This document shows, in pieces, positions 9,906 to 19,367 of a DNA stretch of 64,000 nt. Source of the stretch: Rubinisphaera italica (GTDB lineage Bacteria; Planctomycetota; Planctomycetia; Planctomycetales; Planctomycetaceae); assembly GCF_007859715.1 (NCBI RefSeq), contig NZ_SJPG01000001.1, positions 6,590,001 through 6,654,000 on the forward strand. The letters are read 5' to 3'. The notes under the pieces are model-generated. The model worked only from the letters and a program-made list of their open reading frames with translations. It made no database searches and had not been told where the DNA came from. The position numbers and the translations under genes were made by a program. Numbering within the stretch: position 1 is the stretch's first letter; every line of letters begins with the position of its first letter.

Positions 9906-11615
9906 GTGGCATTTTTGCGTGTTGTCCAGGGGAGTCGCCCCGGTGAGTTGCACGAGTTGCTTAGCGAGAGAATCGTGCTGGGACGACATCCGAGTTGCGA
10001 GGTCGTGCTCGATAATGCCGCGATCAGCCGTCAACACGCCCGGTTAATTCGTCAGGGAACAAACTTCGTCATAGAAGATTTGGGCAGCAGGAACGGCACC
10101 CATGTGAACGGCAAGATGGTTTCAGGCTTGCAAAAGGTGGCGAACCGGGATCGGATTCGTATTTGTGATATTGTGCTCGAATATCTCGATGAAATCCCAA
10201 TGATCGATGCGACGATGGCTGATGAGCTATCGTATAACGACCCCCGTGGTACACATCCAGGTGGACAGGCCACGGTCGAGCATGTAGGCGAATTCGATCA
10301 TCTGGAATCCTCCTCATCGATTATTACTTCACTGAATGCAGGCAGTATCAGTCGCCGCCTCGATGTTCGTCCCGAAGTTAAACTGCGAGCTTTGCTCGAA
10401 CTGAGCAGTCTGTTCAGCCGAACTGTGGATGTTTCCACGGTCATGAAGAAGACACTGGATTGTTTGTTCCGACTTTTTCCACAATCGGAAATGGGACTGG
10501 TTCTGCTCACAAATGCTCAATCAAAAGAGCCAATCGTAAAAGCGGCACGAAATTCCAAGGGCGAGGTTTCACTCGATCAGAAATTCAGTTCCACTGTTTT
10601 TCGGCAGACGATTGAAAGTCTATCAGCCATTCTCAGTGAAGATATGGGAGATGATACTCGCTTTCGAGATAGCGAGTCTGCTTCGATGCTTGAAATCCGT
10701 TCGATGATGTGTTCGCCACTCACAGGAGGTGAAGGTTCGGCTTTCGGAGCCATTCAGTTAACGACAAAGGACTTGAAGAAACCGTTCAATCAGGATGACC
10801 TTGATTTGTTTGTGAGTGTCTCCTGTCAGGCAGGGTTAGCGATTGAGAATGCTCACATGCATGCCGAGATTGTGCATCGTCGGGAAATGGAACGGGATCT
10901 CGAAGTCGCGACTCAAATTCAATTGGGATTTCTGCCGAATAAAAAGCCCTCTTTCCTTGATTTTGAATTCTGGCATTTCTACCAGGCTGCTCAACAGGTG
11001 GGTGGAGATTACTTCGATTATGTGCGTCTGCCTGATGGTCGTTTAGCGATCGCCGTGGGGGATGTTTCCGGCAAAGGAGTTCCTGCGGCTCTGCTGATGG
11101 CCCGGTTGTGTTCAGCCGTCCGTTATCACTTGGTGGCTCAGAAGTCGGTTGCCAGAGCACTCACGGAATTGAATCGGGAATTGCTGGAGAGCAGTCTGGG
11201 GTTTCGGTTTATTACCCTGGTAATTGTTGTTCTGGAACCAGGATCGAATACAGCTGTCATTGTGAATGCGGGGCATTTGCCACCCGTTATCCATCACAAA
11301 AAAAACAGTGAATATCTCGAAGGAGATTACTCGGGATTGCCGCTCGGTGTTGGTGGAGACTTTGAATACCAGCAAACTACCCTTGAGTTATCACCCGGTT
11401 CTTCAATGTTGCTTTACACCGATGGCATCACGGAGACGGAAGATTCTCAGCACAATTTGTACGGCAGAGAGCGACTGCTGCTCGCTCGTCCCAAAGGATC
11501 GTTCACTCCCGAGCAACTCGTCAATTACGTTCTAAACGATACCGTTGATTTCAGCGGAGGCCTGCCGCAACGAGACGACCGCTGCGTCGTCGCCTTCAAG
11601 TACTCGCCGACATAA
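9906..11615 (+). CDS. FHA-GAF-SpoIIE serine phosphatase (PP2C-type)
   Basis: 569 residues from a GTG at 9906, supported by a purine-rich ribosome site (GGAGCAGGGGG) just upstream. Residues ~20-95 form an FHA domain (LGRHPSC, ISRQHARL, LGSRNGTHVNG), which binds phosphothreonine. Residues ~160-320 look like a GAF sensor domain. The C-terminal ~220 residues are a SpoIIE/RsbU-type PP2C phosphatase with VGGDYFDY and GDVSGKGVPAALLMA supplying the metal-binding Asp residues, and LLYTDGITE later. Such proteins dephosphorylate anti-sigma-factor antagonists or read Ser/Thr kinase signals. No cognate kinase or anti-sigma gene is adjacent, so the partner must be elsewhere. Confidence 0.92.
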   Translation: MAFLRVVQGSRPGELHELLSERIVLGRHPSCEVVLDNAAISRQHARLIRQGTNFVIEDLGSRNGTHVNGKMVSGLQKVANRDRIRICDIVLEYLDEIPMIDATMADELSYNDPRGTHPGGQATVEHVGEFDHLESSSSIITSLNAGSISRRLDVRPEVKLRALLELSSLFSRTVDVSTVMKKTLDCLFRLFPQSEMGLVLLTNAQSKEPIVKAARNSKGEVSLDQKFSSTVFRQTIESLSAILSEDMGDDTRFRDSESASMLEIRSMMCSPLTGGEGSAFGAIQLTTKDLKKPFNQDDLDLFVSVSCQAGLAIENAHMHAEIVHRREMERDLEVATQIQLGFLPNKKPSFLDFEFWHFYQAAQQVGGDYFDYVRLPDGRLAIAVGDVSGKGVPAALLMARLCSAVRYHLVAQKSVARALTELNRELLESSLGFRFITLVIVVLEPGSNTAVIVNAGHLPPVIHHKKNSEYLEGDYSGLPLGVGGDFEYQQTTLELSPGSSMLLYTDGITETEDSQHNLYGRERLLLARPKGSFTPEQLVNYVLNDTVDFSGGLPQRDDRCVVAFKYSPT

Positions 11616-11636
11616 ATTAATTGAGGACAGGGGACT

Positions 11637-13085
11637 CTATTCTCTTTTTCTGATACCTGGTCCAAACAGATGCTGACCCTGTTTTGCGGCTTGAATCGCT
11701 TCATGAGTATCCACGGGGATTCCAGGATCTTCCTGAGAGTTCATCCAGGATTCCAGTTCACTTTTCAGGAGTTCTTTTTCCTTGGTGAATTGGGACTCTT
11801 CTGCCAGATTCGTCATTTCATAAGGGTCGGAAGCGGTGTGATAAAACTGTTCTTTTGGTCTGTGGGTGTAGCGTTTGACCAATTCATAAGTGTGTGGGTT
11901 ATTCCAGGCGGTGAACACCCAGGTTGGCCAGTATGGATTATTTAATTTTCCTTGAGTCTGCTTACCCATTAAATGTTTTTCAATGTAAATTTCATCCGGC
12001 AGCAAGTTCTGGATGTATCGATATTCTCCATCGCTGATGGTGCGAATCGGATAAGCGGGGCCCTCGGGAATATTATTGTGAATTCCGAAAACGTATTTAC
12101 GATGCTCTGTTTTTTCTCCGAAGAGCACTTCCTTAAAGCTCGTACCATCAACTGCTGAGATCGGTTCTGCATTTGCCAGATCCAGGATGGTCGGAACGAC
12201 ATCTGCATATTGTACCAGTGCGTCTGTCCGTTGATTTTCCGGAACCCTTCCGGGCCAGCGGGCGATTAGAGCGGTATGCAATCCGGTGTCCCAGTTGGTC
12301 CACTTGTTCCCTGGAAACTGAGAACCTTGCTCGGACGTGAACAGGACAAGAGTTTCCTCGGTGAGATTGAGTTGTGCCAGCTCAGCCAGAATTTCTCCGA
12401 CCTGACTGTCCATATAAGTGATTTCTGCTAGATATCGTCCATAGTCCTGTCGCGTGACGAGTGTATCGGCCAGAGTTGGTGGAAGTTCGATTTTCTTAGG
12501 CGGATACTGACTCGCATCCCCCATCACCCAGGGAACGTGGGGATCGACCAGTGCAACAACCAGACAAAACGGATTCAAATTGTCTCGGCTCATAAACTCT
12601 GAAATGCCAGCCAGAGAATGTTGCTGAGTCGGATCTCGAACGCAACTCGGATCAAATCCCTCGATATGCTCGAACGGGAACACGGAATTGGGTTTGACAT
12701 GAACTTTGCCAGCAATGCCAACACGATAGCCGAGAGGCTTCAGGTGTTGTGGCAGGCTGATCACTTCTGGTCGACTGGCCGAGTGATTCCAGGCACAGCC
12801 ATTACTCATCGGATAGAGCCCGGTAAACAATTCCGCTCGGCAGGGCTGGCACATTGCTTCTGCCAGATAGGCCTTATTAAAGGTTAATGATTCCTTAGCG
12901 AACTGATCCAAGTGTGGTGTTTTCGCATTTTTCCCGCCGTAAAGCGGTAAGTCGTTGTAGGTACAGTCATCTGCCATGATAATCAGAACATTGGGGGCTG
13001 CCCCGACTTCGACTGGCTGGAATGCTTGCAAAATGCTTAAAATGCATCCAAGAGCAGAACAAAGAAAACGACATCTGACTGGCAT
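11637..13085 (-). CDS. Secreted sulfatase (arylsulfatase/alkaline phosphatase superfamily)
   Basis: About 482 residues, started at the ATG at 13085, which has AAGGTG six bases upstream; a GTG three codons earlier is possible. A signal peptide precedes PNVLIIMADDCTYND, where the paired Asp residues bind the active-site metal. The formylglycine site is CQPCR (consensus C-x-P/A-x-R), followed by AELFTGLYP. Later blocks include GKVHVKPN, the metal-site region LFTSEQGSQFPGNKW, and the usual C-terminal YELVKR and DPYEMTNLAEE segments. It should hydrolyse a sulfate ester on an external glycan after maturation by formylglycine-generating enzyme; the substrate is not deducible. It converges with the FHA-phosphatase gene. 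Confidence 0.92.
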   Translation of the reverse strand: MPVRCRFLCSALGCILSILQAFQPVEVGAAPNVLIIMADDCTYNDLPLYGGKNAKTPHLDQFAKESLTFNKAYLAEAMCQPCRAELFTGLYPMSNGCAWNHSASRPEVISLPQHLKPLGYRVGIAGKVHVKPNSVFPFEHIEGFDPSCVRDPTQQHSLAGISEFMSRDNLNPFCLVVALVDPHVPWVMGDASQYPPKKIELPPTLADTLVTRQDYGRYLAEITYMDSQVGEILAELAQLNLTEETLVLFTSEQGSQFPGNKWTNWDTGLHTALIARWPGRVPENQRTDALVQYADVVPTILDLANAEPISAVDGTSFKEVLFGEKTEHRKYVFGIHNNIPEGPAYPIRTISDGEYRYIQNLLPDEIYIEKHLMGKQTQGKLNNPYWPTWVFTAWNNPHTYELVKRYTHRPKEQFYHTASDPYEMTNLAEESQFTKEKELLKSELESWMNSQEDPGIPVDTHEAIQAAKQGQHLFGPGIRKRE

Positions 13086-13254
13086 AATGAGCACCTTGTC
13101 GACATGCTGAAAAGATAGGATCTAGAAAAGATGAGATCATGATTGTTTTGGGAAGAATGAAAAACCTTCTCCAGAACTCACATTGCAACAAAGTTCAGCC
13201 TCTGAAACAATTCCGGTGTCAATATTTATGAGATTAAGTTTCTAATATACACGC

Positions 13255-15024
13255 ATGTCTTATCGCACAATAAAACGGTTGCTTGGTGAAACGAGCCTCG
13301 AACGGAAATGTCGATTTCTGTTTGGAGGTGGTTTGATGCTGTTGATTTCTGGCAGCTTTTATTTTTATGCGCAGTTGAATGCCAGTATTATTGAGAATCA
13401 AAACAAGGAGACTGCTCAACTTCTGGTCGCGCCAATCATTATGGAAAAGCACTGGAAAGCGGTCGATGTTGGGGATGAGCATCTCAATTCCATTGAAGAG
13501 ATGGCCAGTTTTTTAAAGCCTGTCGAAATTCAAGATTATCGCTGGCGATTGCTGAAGTCCGATCCCACAGCCGATGCCGCAGATCGCCCCAGCGATCCTT
13601 TAGGATACGAGGCGCTATCCCGCATTCGCGCTGGCGACTCCGAATTCATTTTGACTTTACCAGACAAGCAGGAGTATCGATATTACGCGGCTGTTAAAGC
13701 CTCTAAGTCCTGCCTGACCTGCCACTATCATCAGCGACCGAATGCTGCTGAAGGGGACCTGCTGGGGATGGTGAAAATTTCTCTTCCGCTGGCCAAAACA
13801 AAAAGTCGTCTCGCAAAGAATAATGCCATTCTGATTGCCATGGCCATCGTCACATCATTTCTGGCCATGGTGGCGGCGTATGCCATTGTCCGCTATGTGA
13901 TTGTGAAGCCCGTTCTCTACTTGAAAGATATCAGTGATGAAATTGCACGAGGCACCCTCGATTTGCGTGCAGACATTCGCACCGGCGATGAATTCGAAGA
14001 ATTGAGTCATGCTTTCAACCGGATGTTGCGCCACCTTGTGACAGTGCAGGATGAATTGAAAGATGCCAACTCGAATCTCGATAATAAAGTCGACGAACTG
14101 GCTCGGGCGAATCTGTCACTTTTTGAAATGAATAAGCTGAAAAATGAATTCCTGGCAACGATGAGCCACGAACTGCGTACGCCCCTGAACAGCATTTTAG
14201 GATTCAGCGATGTACTCAAATCTGCTTCCAACCTGGAAGATAAACAGAAGCGGTATCTCGAAAACATTTCGACTTCCGGTCAACGGCTGTTGTCATTGAT
14301 TAACGACATTCTTGATCTGGCAAAAATTGAAAGTGGTAAGATGGAGATCCATCCTGTCCGCTTTTCGATTGAAGAAATTGTCGAGCAACTCTGCTTGAGT
14401 ATCTCGCCACTGGCTGATCGCAAGAATATTGAAATGACCTGGTTTTGTGCTGAGGATTTGCCACCATTGCACCAGGACTCAGGCAAAATTCAGCAAATTT
14501 TGACAAACCTGCTCTCCAATGCAGTCAAGTTTACGCCGGAGGGAGGTCGCGTGCGGGCTGTGGTGACTCCGATTTGTTTAACAAGTGGAGGCAATGCCTA
14601 CGATAACGATTCACTTCAAAATCATCAGGAGTTGATACAGATCAGTGTTGCCGATACGGGCATCGGAATTCCGCTGGCCGATCAGGAGCGGATCTTCGAG
14701 AAGTTTCGACAGGCCAAGCACATGCCAGGTCAGGATAATTTGTTAACGCGTGAATACGAAGGAACAGGACTTGGACTTTCGATTGTCAAGGAACTATGCA
14801 AACTGCTTGGCGGTGAAGTGACTGTTGAGAGTGAGTTCGGCAAAGGGAGTGTGTTTGTGGTTCGACTTCCCTGTGAGGTTACACCTCAGATGAAGTCTTC
14901 CAATGAGGAGGATTCCCTCGAGTATCAGACGATCGAACGGACCCGTCAACGCGTACAACAAGTGGTCGATCAAGCCAACGAACTCAAATCTAAGAAAATC
15001 GATCAGACTCGAGATGCAGGATAA
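13255..15024 (+). CDS. Membrane histidine kinase with DUF3365 haem-type sensor
   Basis: 589 residues. TM1 is near residues 20-40 and TM2 near 190-215, bracketing a periplasmic DUF3365/Tll0287-like domain that holds CLTCH (about 152-156), a c-type haem-binding motif. HAMP follows TM2, then a short coiled coil and HisKA with the H-box SHELRTPLN (His near 305). The HATPase domain has LLSNAVKF (N), DTGIGIP (G1) and GTGLGLSIVKEL (G2). It probably senses a redox or gas ligand through haem and autophosphorylates. No response regulator is adjacent and there is no receiver domain, so the partner is unlinked. The HD-GYP gene on the opposite strand is convergent. Confidence 0.92.
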   Translation: MSYRTIKRLLGETSLERKCRFLFGGGLMLLISGSFYFYAQLNASIIENQNKETAQLLVAPIIMEKHWKAVDVGDEHLNSIEEMASFLKPVEIQDYRWRLLKSDPTADAADRPSDPLGYEALSRIRAGDSEFILTLPDKQEYRYYAAVKASKSCLTCHYHQRPNAAEGDLLGMVKISLPLAKTKSRLAKNNAILIAMAIVTSFLAMVAAYAIVRYVIVKPVLYLKDISDEIARGTLDLRADIRTGDEFEELSHAFNRMLRHLVTVQDELKDANSNLDNKVDELARANLSLFEMNKLKNEFLATMSHELRTPLNSILGFSDVLKSASNLEDKQKRYLENISTSGQRLLSLINDILDLAKIESGKMEIHPVRFSIEEIVEQLCLSISPLADRKNIEMTWFCAEDLPPLHQDSGKIQQILTNLLSNAVKFTPEGGRVRAVVTPICLTSGGNAYDNDSLQNHQELIQISVADTGIGIPLADQERIFEKFRQAKHMPGQDNLLTREYEGTGLGLSIVKELCKLLGGEVTVESEFGKGSVFVVRLPCEVTPQMKSSNEEDSLEYQTIERTRQRVQQVVDQANELKSKKIDQTRDAG

Positions 15025-15084
15025 TATTAACGGACTTTCAGGAGAAGATTTCTCCGGAAGTCAAGAAGTCTTATTCGCCTGCTG

Positions 15085-16842
15085 TCAATTATGATTTGGC
15101 GATCTAAACACCTGATTCCGCAAGAAGAGAGTTGTTTCCTCCATGTCGTAGCGCAATTCCTTAGGCTCTTCAAATGCCTGACGATTTGAGGTTGTTGTCT
15201 TGATTGCAGACAGCAGGGGATCGATTCCAAGCGATGTGGATTGGAACCCTCTTTCTATATTCATATTCCCCTGGTGGTCAACAAACGGCTTTGAATCCTG
15301 ACTGGCAATTTTATGCATGTCGTCAAGGATACGAAAAAACGCATCAACAATTTCGGCATCCCATTGCCGGGAACGTCCATTCAGAAGAATCTCCTCTGCT
15401 TTTGCAGCTGGCATGCCTTTGCGATATGGTCGATCACTCGTCATCGCGTCATAGGCATCAACAACAGCCAATATTCGAGCTGCGAGTGGGATATCGTTGC
15501 CTGATAACTGATATGGGTAGCCTGTCCCATCCCAGGACTCATGATGATGCAACACGCCCGGCAAAATGTGCTGAAGTTGCCCCAGATGTTTGAGAATTTC
15601 GTAACCGAATTCAGGATGAGCTTTAATTTCGGCAAATTCTTCGGCTGTCAAACCTCCTGTTTTCAATAAGACCTTATCGCGGACTCCAATTTTACCAATA
15701 TCGTGTAACAGGCCTGCCAGATAAATTTTCTCGCACTCGTTTTCTGTGAGACCGTATTCTTTTGCCACTGCCCGAGCCATCTGAGCGACTCGGTCACTGT
15801 GCCCCCAGGTATATTTGTCTTTGGTATCAATGGTATTAACCAGAGAGCGTACCGTACCAAGCAATAACTCCTGTTGTTCATTGAGTAGTTTCTGATTGTG
15901 GGCATGTGTGGCAAGCACACTGGCTGCCGACTCCATGAGCAAGGCCGTTCGTTTATCAAACTGCCTTTCCTGGATGACGGCATCCCAGGGAAATTCTCTT
16001 TGATTCATTGTATGAACCGAACTAATCGCGATCATCCAACCATAACAGCGACGGGCACAAATTGCAGGGACAATCACAATGGACCTTGCCTGTTGGGCTG
16101 AGCATCCTGACAATCCTCTAAAGTTCAAATCGATATAGGTTTCACAATGAGAATTGATCCCAGCCACTTCCAGTATTCGAGCAATGTCATTTTCATGAAT
16201 TCCGGGTACTCCAATCGAAAAGATGCGATTGGCGTCTGCGGAATACGCAGTCGATTGATTTCTCAACACAAGAACCAGTGATTCTGCATTGAGAATTGTT
16301 TTGAGTTGATGCAGTGCCTTATTGGCATTGGAAGTCAATTCTGCGGTCGTTTCATGAAAGGCCAAATTTTCGACAAGAGTGCGATACCAGTCTAATTCCA
16401 CATCACCAATCAAAACCTGTTCGCTGTAGTGTTCGAGCATAAGATATTGCTGGCGATTGAGCCGACTTAAATCGAGCTGCTCAATTAGCAGATTGATCAT
16501 AATGTCCAGATTGGGAATAGATCTGGTCGGTAGAATACCAACGATAATCTGACGAATGACGCTACGAGATTCAATCGGAATGACAACCAAAGAATCATTC
16601 GAATCTATGGAGTGTGTTGCATAAGCTGTTTCTGCGGAAACTGAACTTAATGCGTTGGAGATTGTTTCATCCTGTGGATGGCTCGAGGATTGCAGGAAAT
16701 CGTCATTCTTCCAGGCGCCGGCATGCCACAGTCTGGTTTGAAAGTTGGAACGGAAATTGTCTTCGATCCATTGCACGCAAAAATTGACATCGCATGCGGG
16801 AATACTCAATTTCTGATGATTGTTATTTGCGTCGTTGTCCAT
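15085..16842 (-). CDS. GAF / HD-GYP domain protein, probable c-di-GMP phosphodiesterase
   Basis: 585 residues, no signal peptide or membrane helix. The N-terminal half is weakly conserved; the middle (about 160-320) looks like a GAF domain. The C-terminal part is a clear HD-GYP domain: LLHDIGKIGV (HD near 379-380), AHPEFGYEIL, HHHESWDGTGYP (about 430-442) and AVVDAYDAMTSDRPYR. The GYP triad is written GTGYP, as in active enzymes. HD-GYP proteins hydrolyse cyclic di-GMP, controlling surface life and motility. It ends about 60 bp from the end of the histidine kinase gene, tail to tail, so co-regulation is not implied. Confidence 0.92.
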   Translation of the reverse strand: MDNDANNNHQKLSIPACDVNFCVQWIEDNFRSNFQTRLWHAGAWKNDDFLQSSSHPQDETISNALSSVSAETAYATHSIDSNDSLVVIPIESRSVIRQIIVGILPTRSIPNLDIMINLLIEQLDLSRLNRQQYLMLEHYSEQVLIGDVELDWYRTLVENLAFHETTAELTSNANKALHQLKTILNAESLVLVLRNQSTAYSADANRIFSIGVPGIHENDIARILEVAGINSHCETYIDLNFRGLSGCSAQQARSIVIVPAICARRCYGWMIAISSVHTMNQREFPWDAVIQERQFDKRTALLMESAASVLATHAHNQKLLNEQQELLLGTVRSLVNTIDTKDKYTWGHSDRVAQMARAVAKEYGLTENECEKIYLAGLLHDIGKIGVRDKVLLKTGGLTAEEFAEIKAHPEFGYEILKHLGQLQHILPGVLHHHESWDGTGYPYQLSGNDIPLAARILAVVDAYDAMTSDRPYRKGMPAAKAEEILLNGRSRQWDAEIVDAFFRILDDMHKIASQDSKPFVDHQGNMNIERGFQSTSLGIDPLLSAIKTTTSNRQAFEEPKELRYDMEETTLFLRNQVFRSPNHN

Positions 16843-17848
16843 CGTGTTAACGATCCGGCTGGAAATCTATCCCATACAAACCGATGAATTCGGTTTGCTG
16901 CCGTCTCATTAAACAATGCTGGTTTCGTGTCTGAACGTTCTACCTTTGTTAATTGTATAAGCGGCAATTTAAATGTAGGACACGAATCCTCTGAGACACT
17001 CTGCTCAGATCATTTCACACCCACCAGGGCTTATTACCGAACCGAAGTATTCAGAAGATGACGATTATCCCAATTGCAGACCCTGTTTTCGTGAGGGATA
17101 TCCCTTTGGCTAATGCCTTTTCATGACTGGGCTTGAAATCTGAGATCGATTGTGGGTTTATCACTAATTACTGAAGTTTTGCGAAACGCCCCTTATTTAA
17201 TAAGAACCACGGCTGGACCCAGCGAGGATCTCTTCTCAACCTGTTTACGTTTTTGATTATTCAACCGCAAAGACGACAAGTGATCAACAGAAATGAAAAT
17301 GATTTGAGTTGATCAGGTTGTTTCCACCACGAAGGTACAAAGAGATTTAGGAAACATGAAAATCAAGAACAAAAGATCCTGATGAACCCGAGTTCATATT
17401 ATTACATTTAAAGTAGTGCTCTGCCGAGCTTTAAAGGTCACGCTCAAATCGTTATTCCGCAGTCAGTTTGACTGCTCCTCGATTTTGAACTTACACGACA
17501 TTTTCGAGAGCTGGAATAGTAGGTTGCGTTTATACGTACCTTTCCAGTCTCAAACTCCGTACCCACAAGTTCGAATGAATTGAAGTACGAGTTTCGCTAT
17601 CAATAATATCAATGAACAGATCGACTCAATATCAGAGGATTCGAAAAGTAATCGTCACATCAAAGAAAATCAATGGACTGTTTAAGAAAATCTGAACGGA
17701 TTGGAACGGGTTTGCGAGGAGAACAGATTTCGAAATTGGGAGATAAGCTCGCTGGGCAGCATAGAAACTTGGTTTGGTCGTTGATACCATTTTATCTCGA
17801 TCATGACGACATTAATCAGAATCTGCTCAAACAATTGAGGACATCCCC
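16843..17848. other. Long intergenic stretch, about 1 kb
   Basis: No convincing conserved protein is encoded. It contains the dispersed repeat at 17290-17342 and a possible short reading frame (17673-17852) that runs into ridA. It should carry the promoters of the HD-GYP gene (left) and ridA (right), but I see no clear boxes. The size and the repeat suggest decayed sequence. Confidence 0.45.
17290..17342. repeat. Dispersed repeat, TTGATCA/CCACGAAG type
   Basis: The stretch with ATGAAAAT, TTGATCAGGTT and CCACGAAG aligns with 42701-42752, which has ATGAAAATAG, CTGATCAAGTT and CCACGAAG in the same order and almost the same spacing. No coding potential. Probably a degenerate mobile or palindromic remnant. 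Confidence 0.5.
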
Positions 17849-17852
17849 ATGA
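17673..17852 (+). CDS. Possible short reading frame coupled to ridA
   Basis: 59 codons from an ATG at 17673, ending in a TGA that overlaps the ATG of ridA (ATGA at 17849-17852). This overlap is typical of translational coupling, and the ridA ribosome site (GAGGAC) lies inside it. The peptide is hydrophilic with no recognised motif and its own start has a poor ribosome site, so it may be chance. Confidence 0.22.
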   Translation: MDCLRKSERIGTGLRGEQISKLGDKLAGQHRNLVWSLIPFYLDHDDINQNLLKQLRTSP

Positions 17853-18238
17853 GTCAGCCACAGGTCTCCTTCCCCAGTAATCCTGAAACACCTACCTCTC
17901 ATTTGCCATACAGTCCATGTGCGGTCGTCGACCGTGTTGTGTATGTCTCCGGGCAGGCTTCGGTCGATAAAACCGGGAAAATCATTTCCGATACATTTGA
18001 AGCGGAATTCCGGCGATCTATCGAAAACATGCGGAATGTGCTCGCTGTTGCCGGGTGCGATTTGAAAGATGTAATCCAGACACGCAATTATGTACGAGAC
18101 GAGGAAGATCTCGTACTTTACAATCAATTGTATGCGGAATATTTCTCCAAACCCCTGCCAGCCCGTGCCACTCTCACAAACTGCCTGCCGTCAACCATTC
18201 GTTATGAAATCGAATGCATTGCCGTTATTCCAGAATAA
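17849..18238 (+). CDS. ridA: RidA family (YjgF/YER057c/UK114) enamine/imine deaminase
   Basis: 129 residues, the normal length for RidA trimers. Typical blocks are present: VVYVSGQASVDKTG, a central helix with MRNVLAVAGCDLKDVIQTRNYVRD, and PARATLTNCLPS, whose Arg is the one that holds the substrate carboxylate in active RidA. The ATG has GAGGAC about seven bases upstream. RidA proteins hydrolyse reactive enamines such as 2-aminoacrylate released by PLP enzymes. The next gene, 22 bp on, encodes a PLP enzyme of the D-threonine aldolase/D-serine dehydratase type, which fits that role. Confidence 0.88.
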   Translation: MSQPQVSFPSNPETPTSHLPYSPCAVVDRVVYVSGQASVDKTGKIISDTFEAEFRRSIENMRNVLAVAGCDLKDVIQTRNYVRDEEDLVLYNQLYAEYFSKPLPARATLTNCLPSTIRYEIECIAVIPE

Positions 18239-18260
18239 TTGAATCGATTGAGGGCCTGCG

Positions 18261-19367
18261 ATGACTGACTGGTATACGGTCTCCAATGCAGCGGAGATTC
18301 CATCCCCTGCATTGCTTATTTATCCTGAGCGCATCAGGCAGAATCTGCAACTGATGATTGAAATCGCAGGTGGAGTTGAAAATTTACGACCTCATGTGAA
18401 AACTCATAAGCTTCCGCAAGTTGTTCAACTCAAGCGTGAACTCGGCATTGAGAAATTCAAGACATCGACAATAGCCGAAGCGGAAATGACTGCTGCTGCA
18501 GGTGGAAAAGATGTGCTGCTTGCCTACCAACCCGCAGGACCTGGCATTCAACGGCTGTTGACTTTAATTCTCCATTTTCCACAGACAAAGTTTTCGACGA
18601 TTGTCGACGATGCCGAAACCATCAGACAGATTGGCCAGCAAGCCACTGAAGCAGGACTGGAAGTTCCCGTCTATCTGGATCTGGATGTGGGAATGCATCG
18701 GACGGGAATTACTCCGGGAGAAGGGGCACTGGAGTTGTATCGCCTCATCACACTGACAAAAGGTGTCATCCCTGCCGGTCTTCATGCGTATGATGGACAC
18801 CTGCACGATCCCGATGAAGCAAAATTAACTGAGGTTGCCAAGCAGACATTTCAACAAGTCATCCATTTCAGATTGCTACTCGAGCAGGCAGGTTTGATCG
18901 TACCGGGAATCGTGGCATCCGGCACTCCGACCTTCCCAATTCTTGCGCAGTATACTGATGTTGAAGTCGGATGCGGCACCTCTGTTTTGTGGGATTTCGG
19001 TCAACCAAAGTTGAGTCCGGATCCAGGTTTTCTCAATGCCGCAGTCCTGTTGACGCGTGTTATCAGCAAGCCTCAATCCGGCTTACTCACTCTCGACCTG
19101 GGACACAAAGCCGTCGCATCAGAAATGTCGCATCCCCGTGTGCAACTTTTTGGGCTTGAAGAAGCCGAGGTCGTCGTTCACAACGAAGAACACCTGACGC
19201 TGAAATCACCACGTGCAAACGAGTATCACGTTGGAGATGTCGTCTATGGACTCCCCAGGCATATTTGTCCAACGGTCGCACTGCACCACGAAGCGTGGGT
19301 TGTGCGGGATCATCTGGCCACTGAATGTTGGGAAATTGTTGCCCGGAAACGCAAAATCACTCTATAA
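18261..19367 (+). CDS. D-threonine aldolase / D-serine dehydratase-like PLP enzyme
   Basis: 368 residues of the alanine-racemase N-terminal fold type (fold III). After IPSPALLIYPERI comes RPHVKTHK (about residues 45-52), whose first Lys binds PLP. Further blocks are YLDLDVGMHRTGI, HAYDGHLHD and VASGTPTFP. The C-terminal domain has the metal-site style HPRVQLFGLEEAE and a closing PRHICPTVALHHEAWVV, in which His and Cys ligate the divalent metal in this family. Members cleave D-threonine or related beta-hydroxy-D-amino acids, or dehydrate D-serine; the sequence alone does not decide. Likely in one operon with ridA. The stop overlaps the convergent dipeptidase gene by 6 bp. Confidence 0.85.
   Translation: MTDWYTVSNAAEIPSPALLIYPERIRQNLQLMIEIAGGVENLRPHVKTHKLPQVVQLKRELGIEKFKTSTIAEAEMTAAAGGKDVLLAYQPAGPGIQRLLTLILHFPQTKFSTIVDDAETIRQIGQQATEAGLEVPVYLDLDVGMHRTGITPGEGALELYRLITLTKGVIPAGLHAYDGHLHDPDEAKLTEVAKQTFQQVIHFRLLLEQAGLIVPGIVASGTPTFPILAQYTDVEVGCGTSVLWDFGQPKLSPDPGFLNAAVLLTRVISKPQSGLLTLDLGHKAVASEMSHPRVQLFGLEEAEVVVHNEEHLTLKSPRANEYHVGDVVYGLPRHICPTVALHHEAWVVRDHLATECWEIVARKRKITL

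Noticed and set aside
17682..17891. 69-codon minus-strand frame over the ridA start
   Set aside because: Overlaps the well-supported ridA gene on the opposite strand and has no family features.
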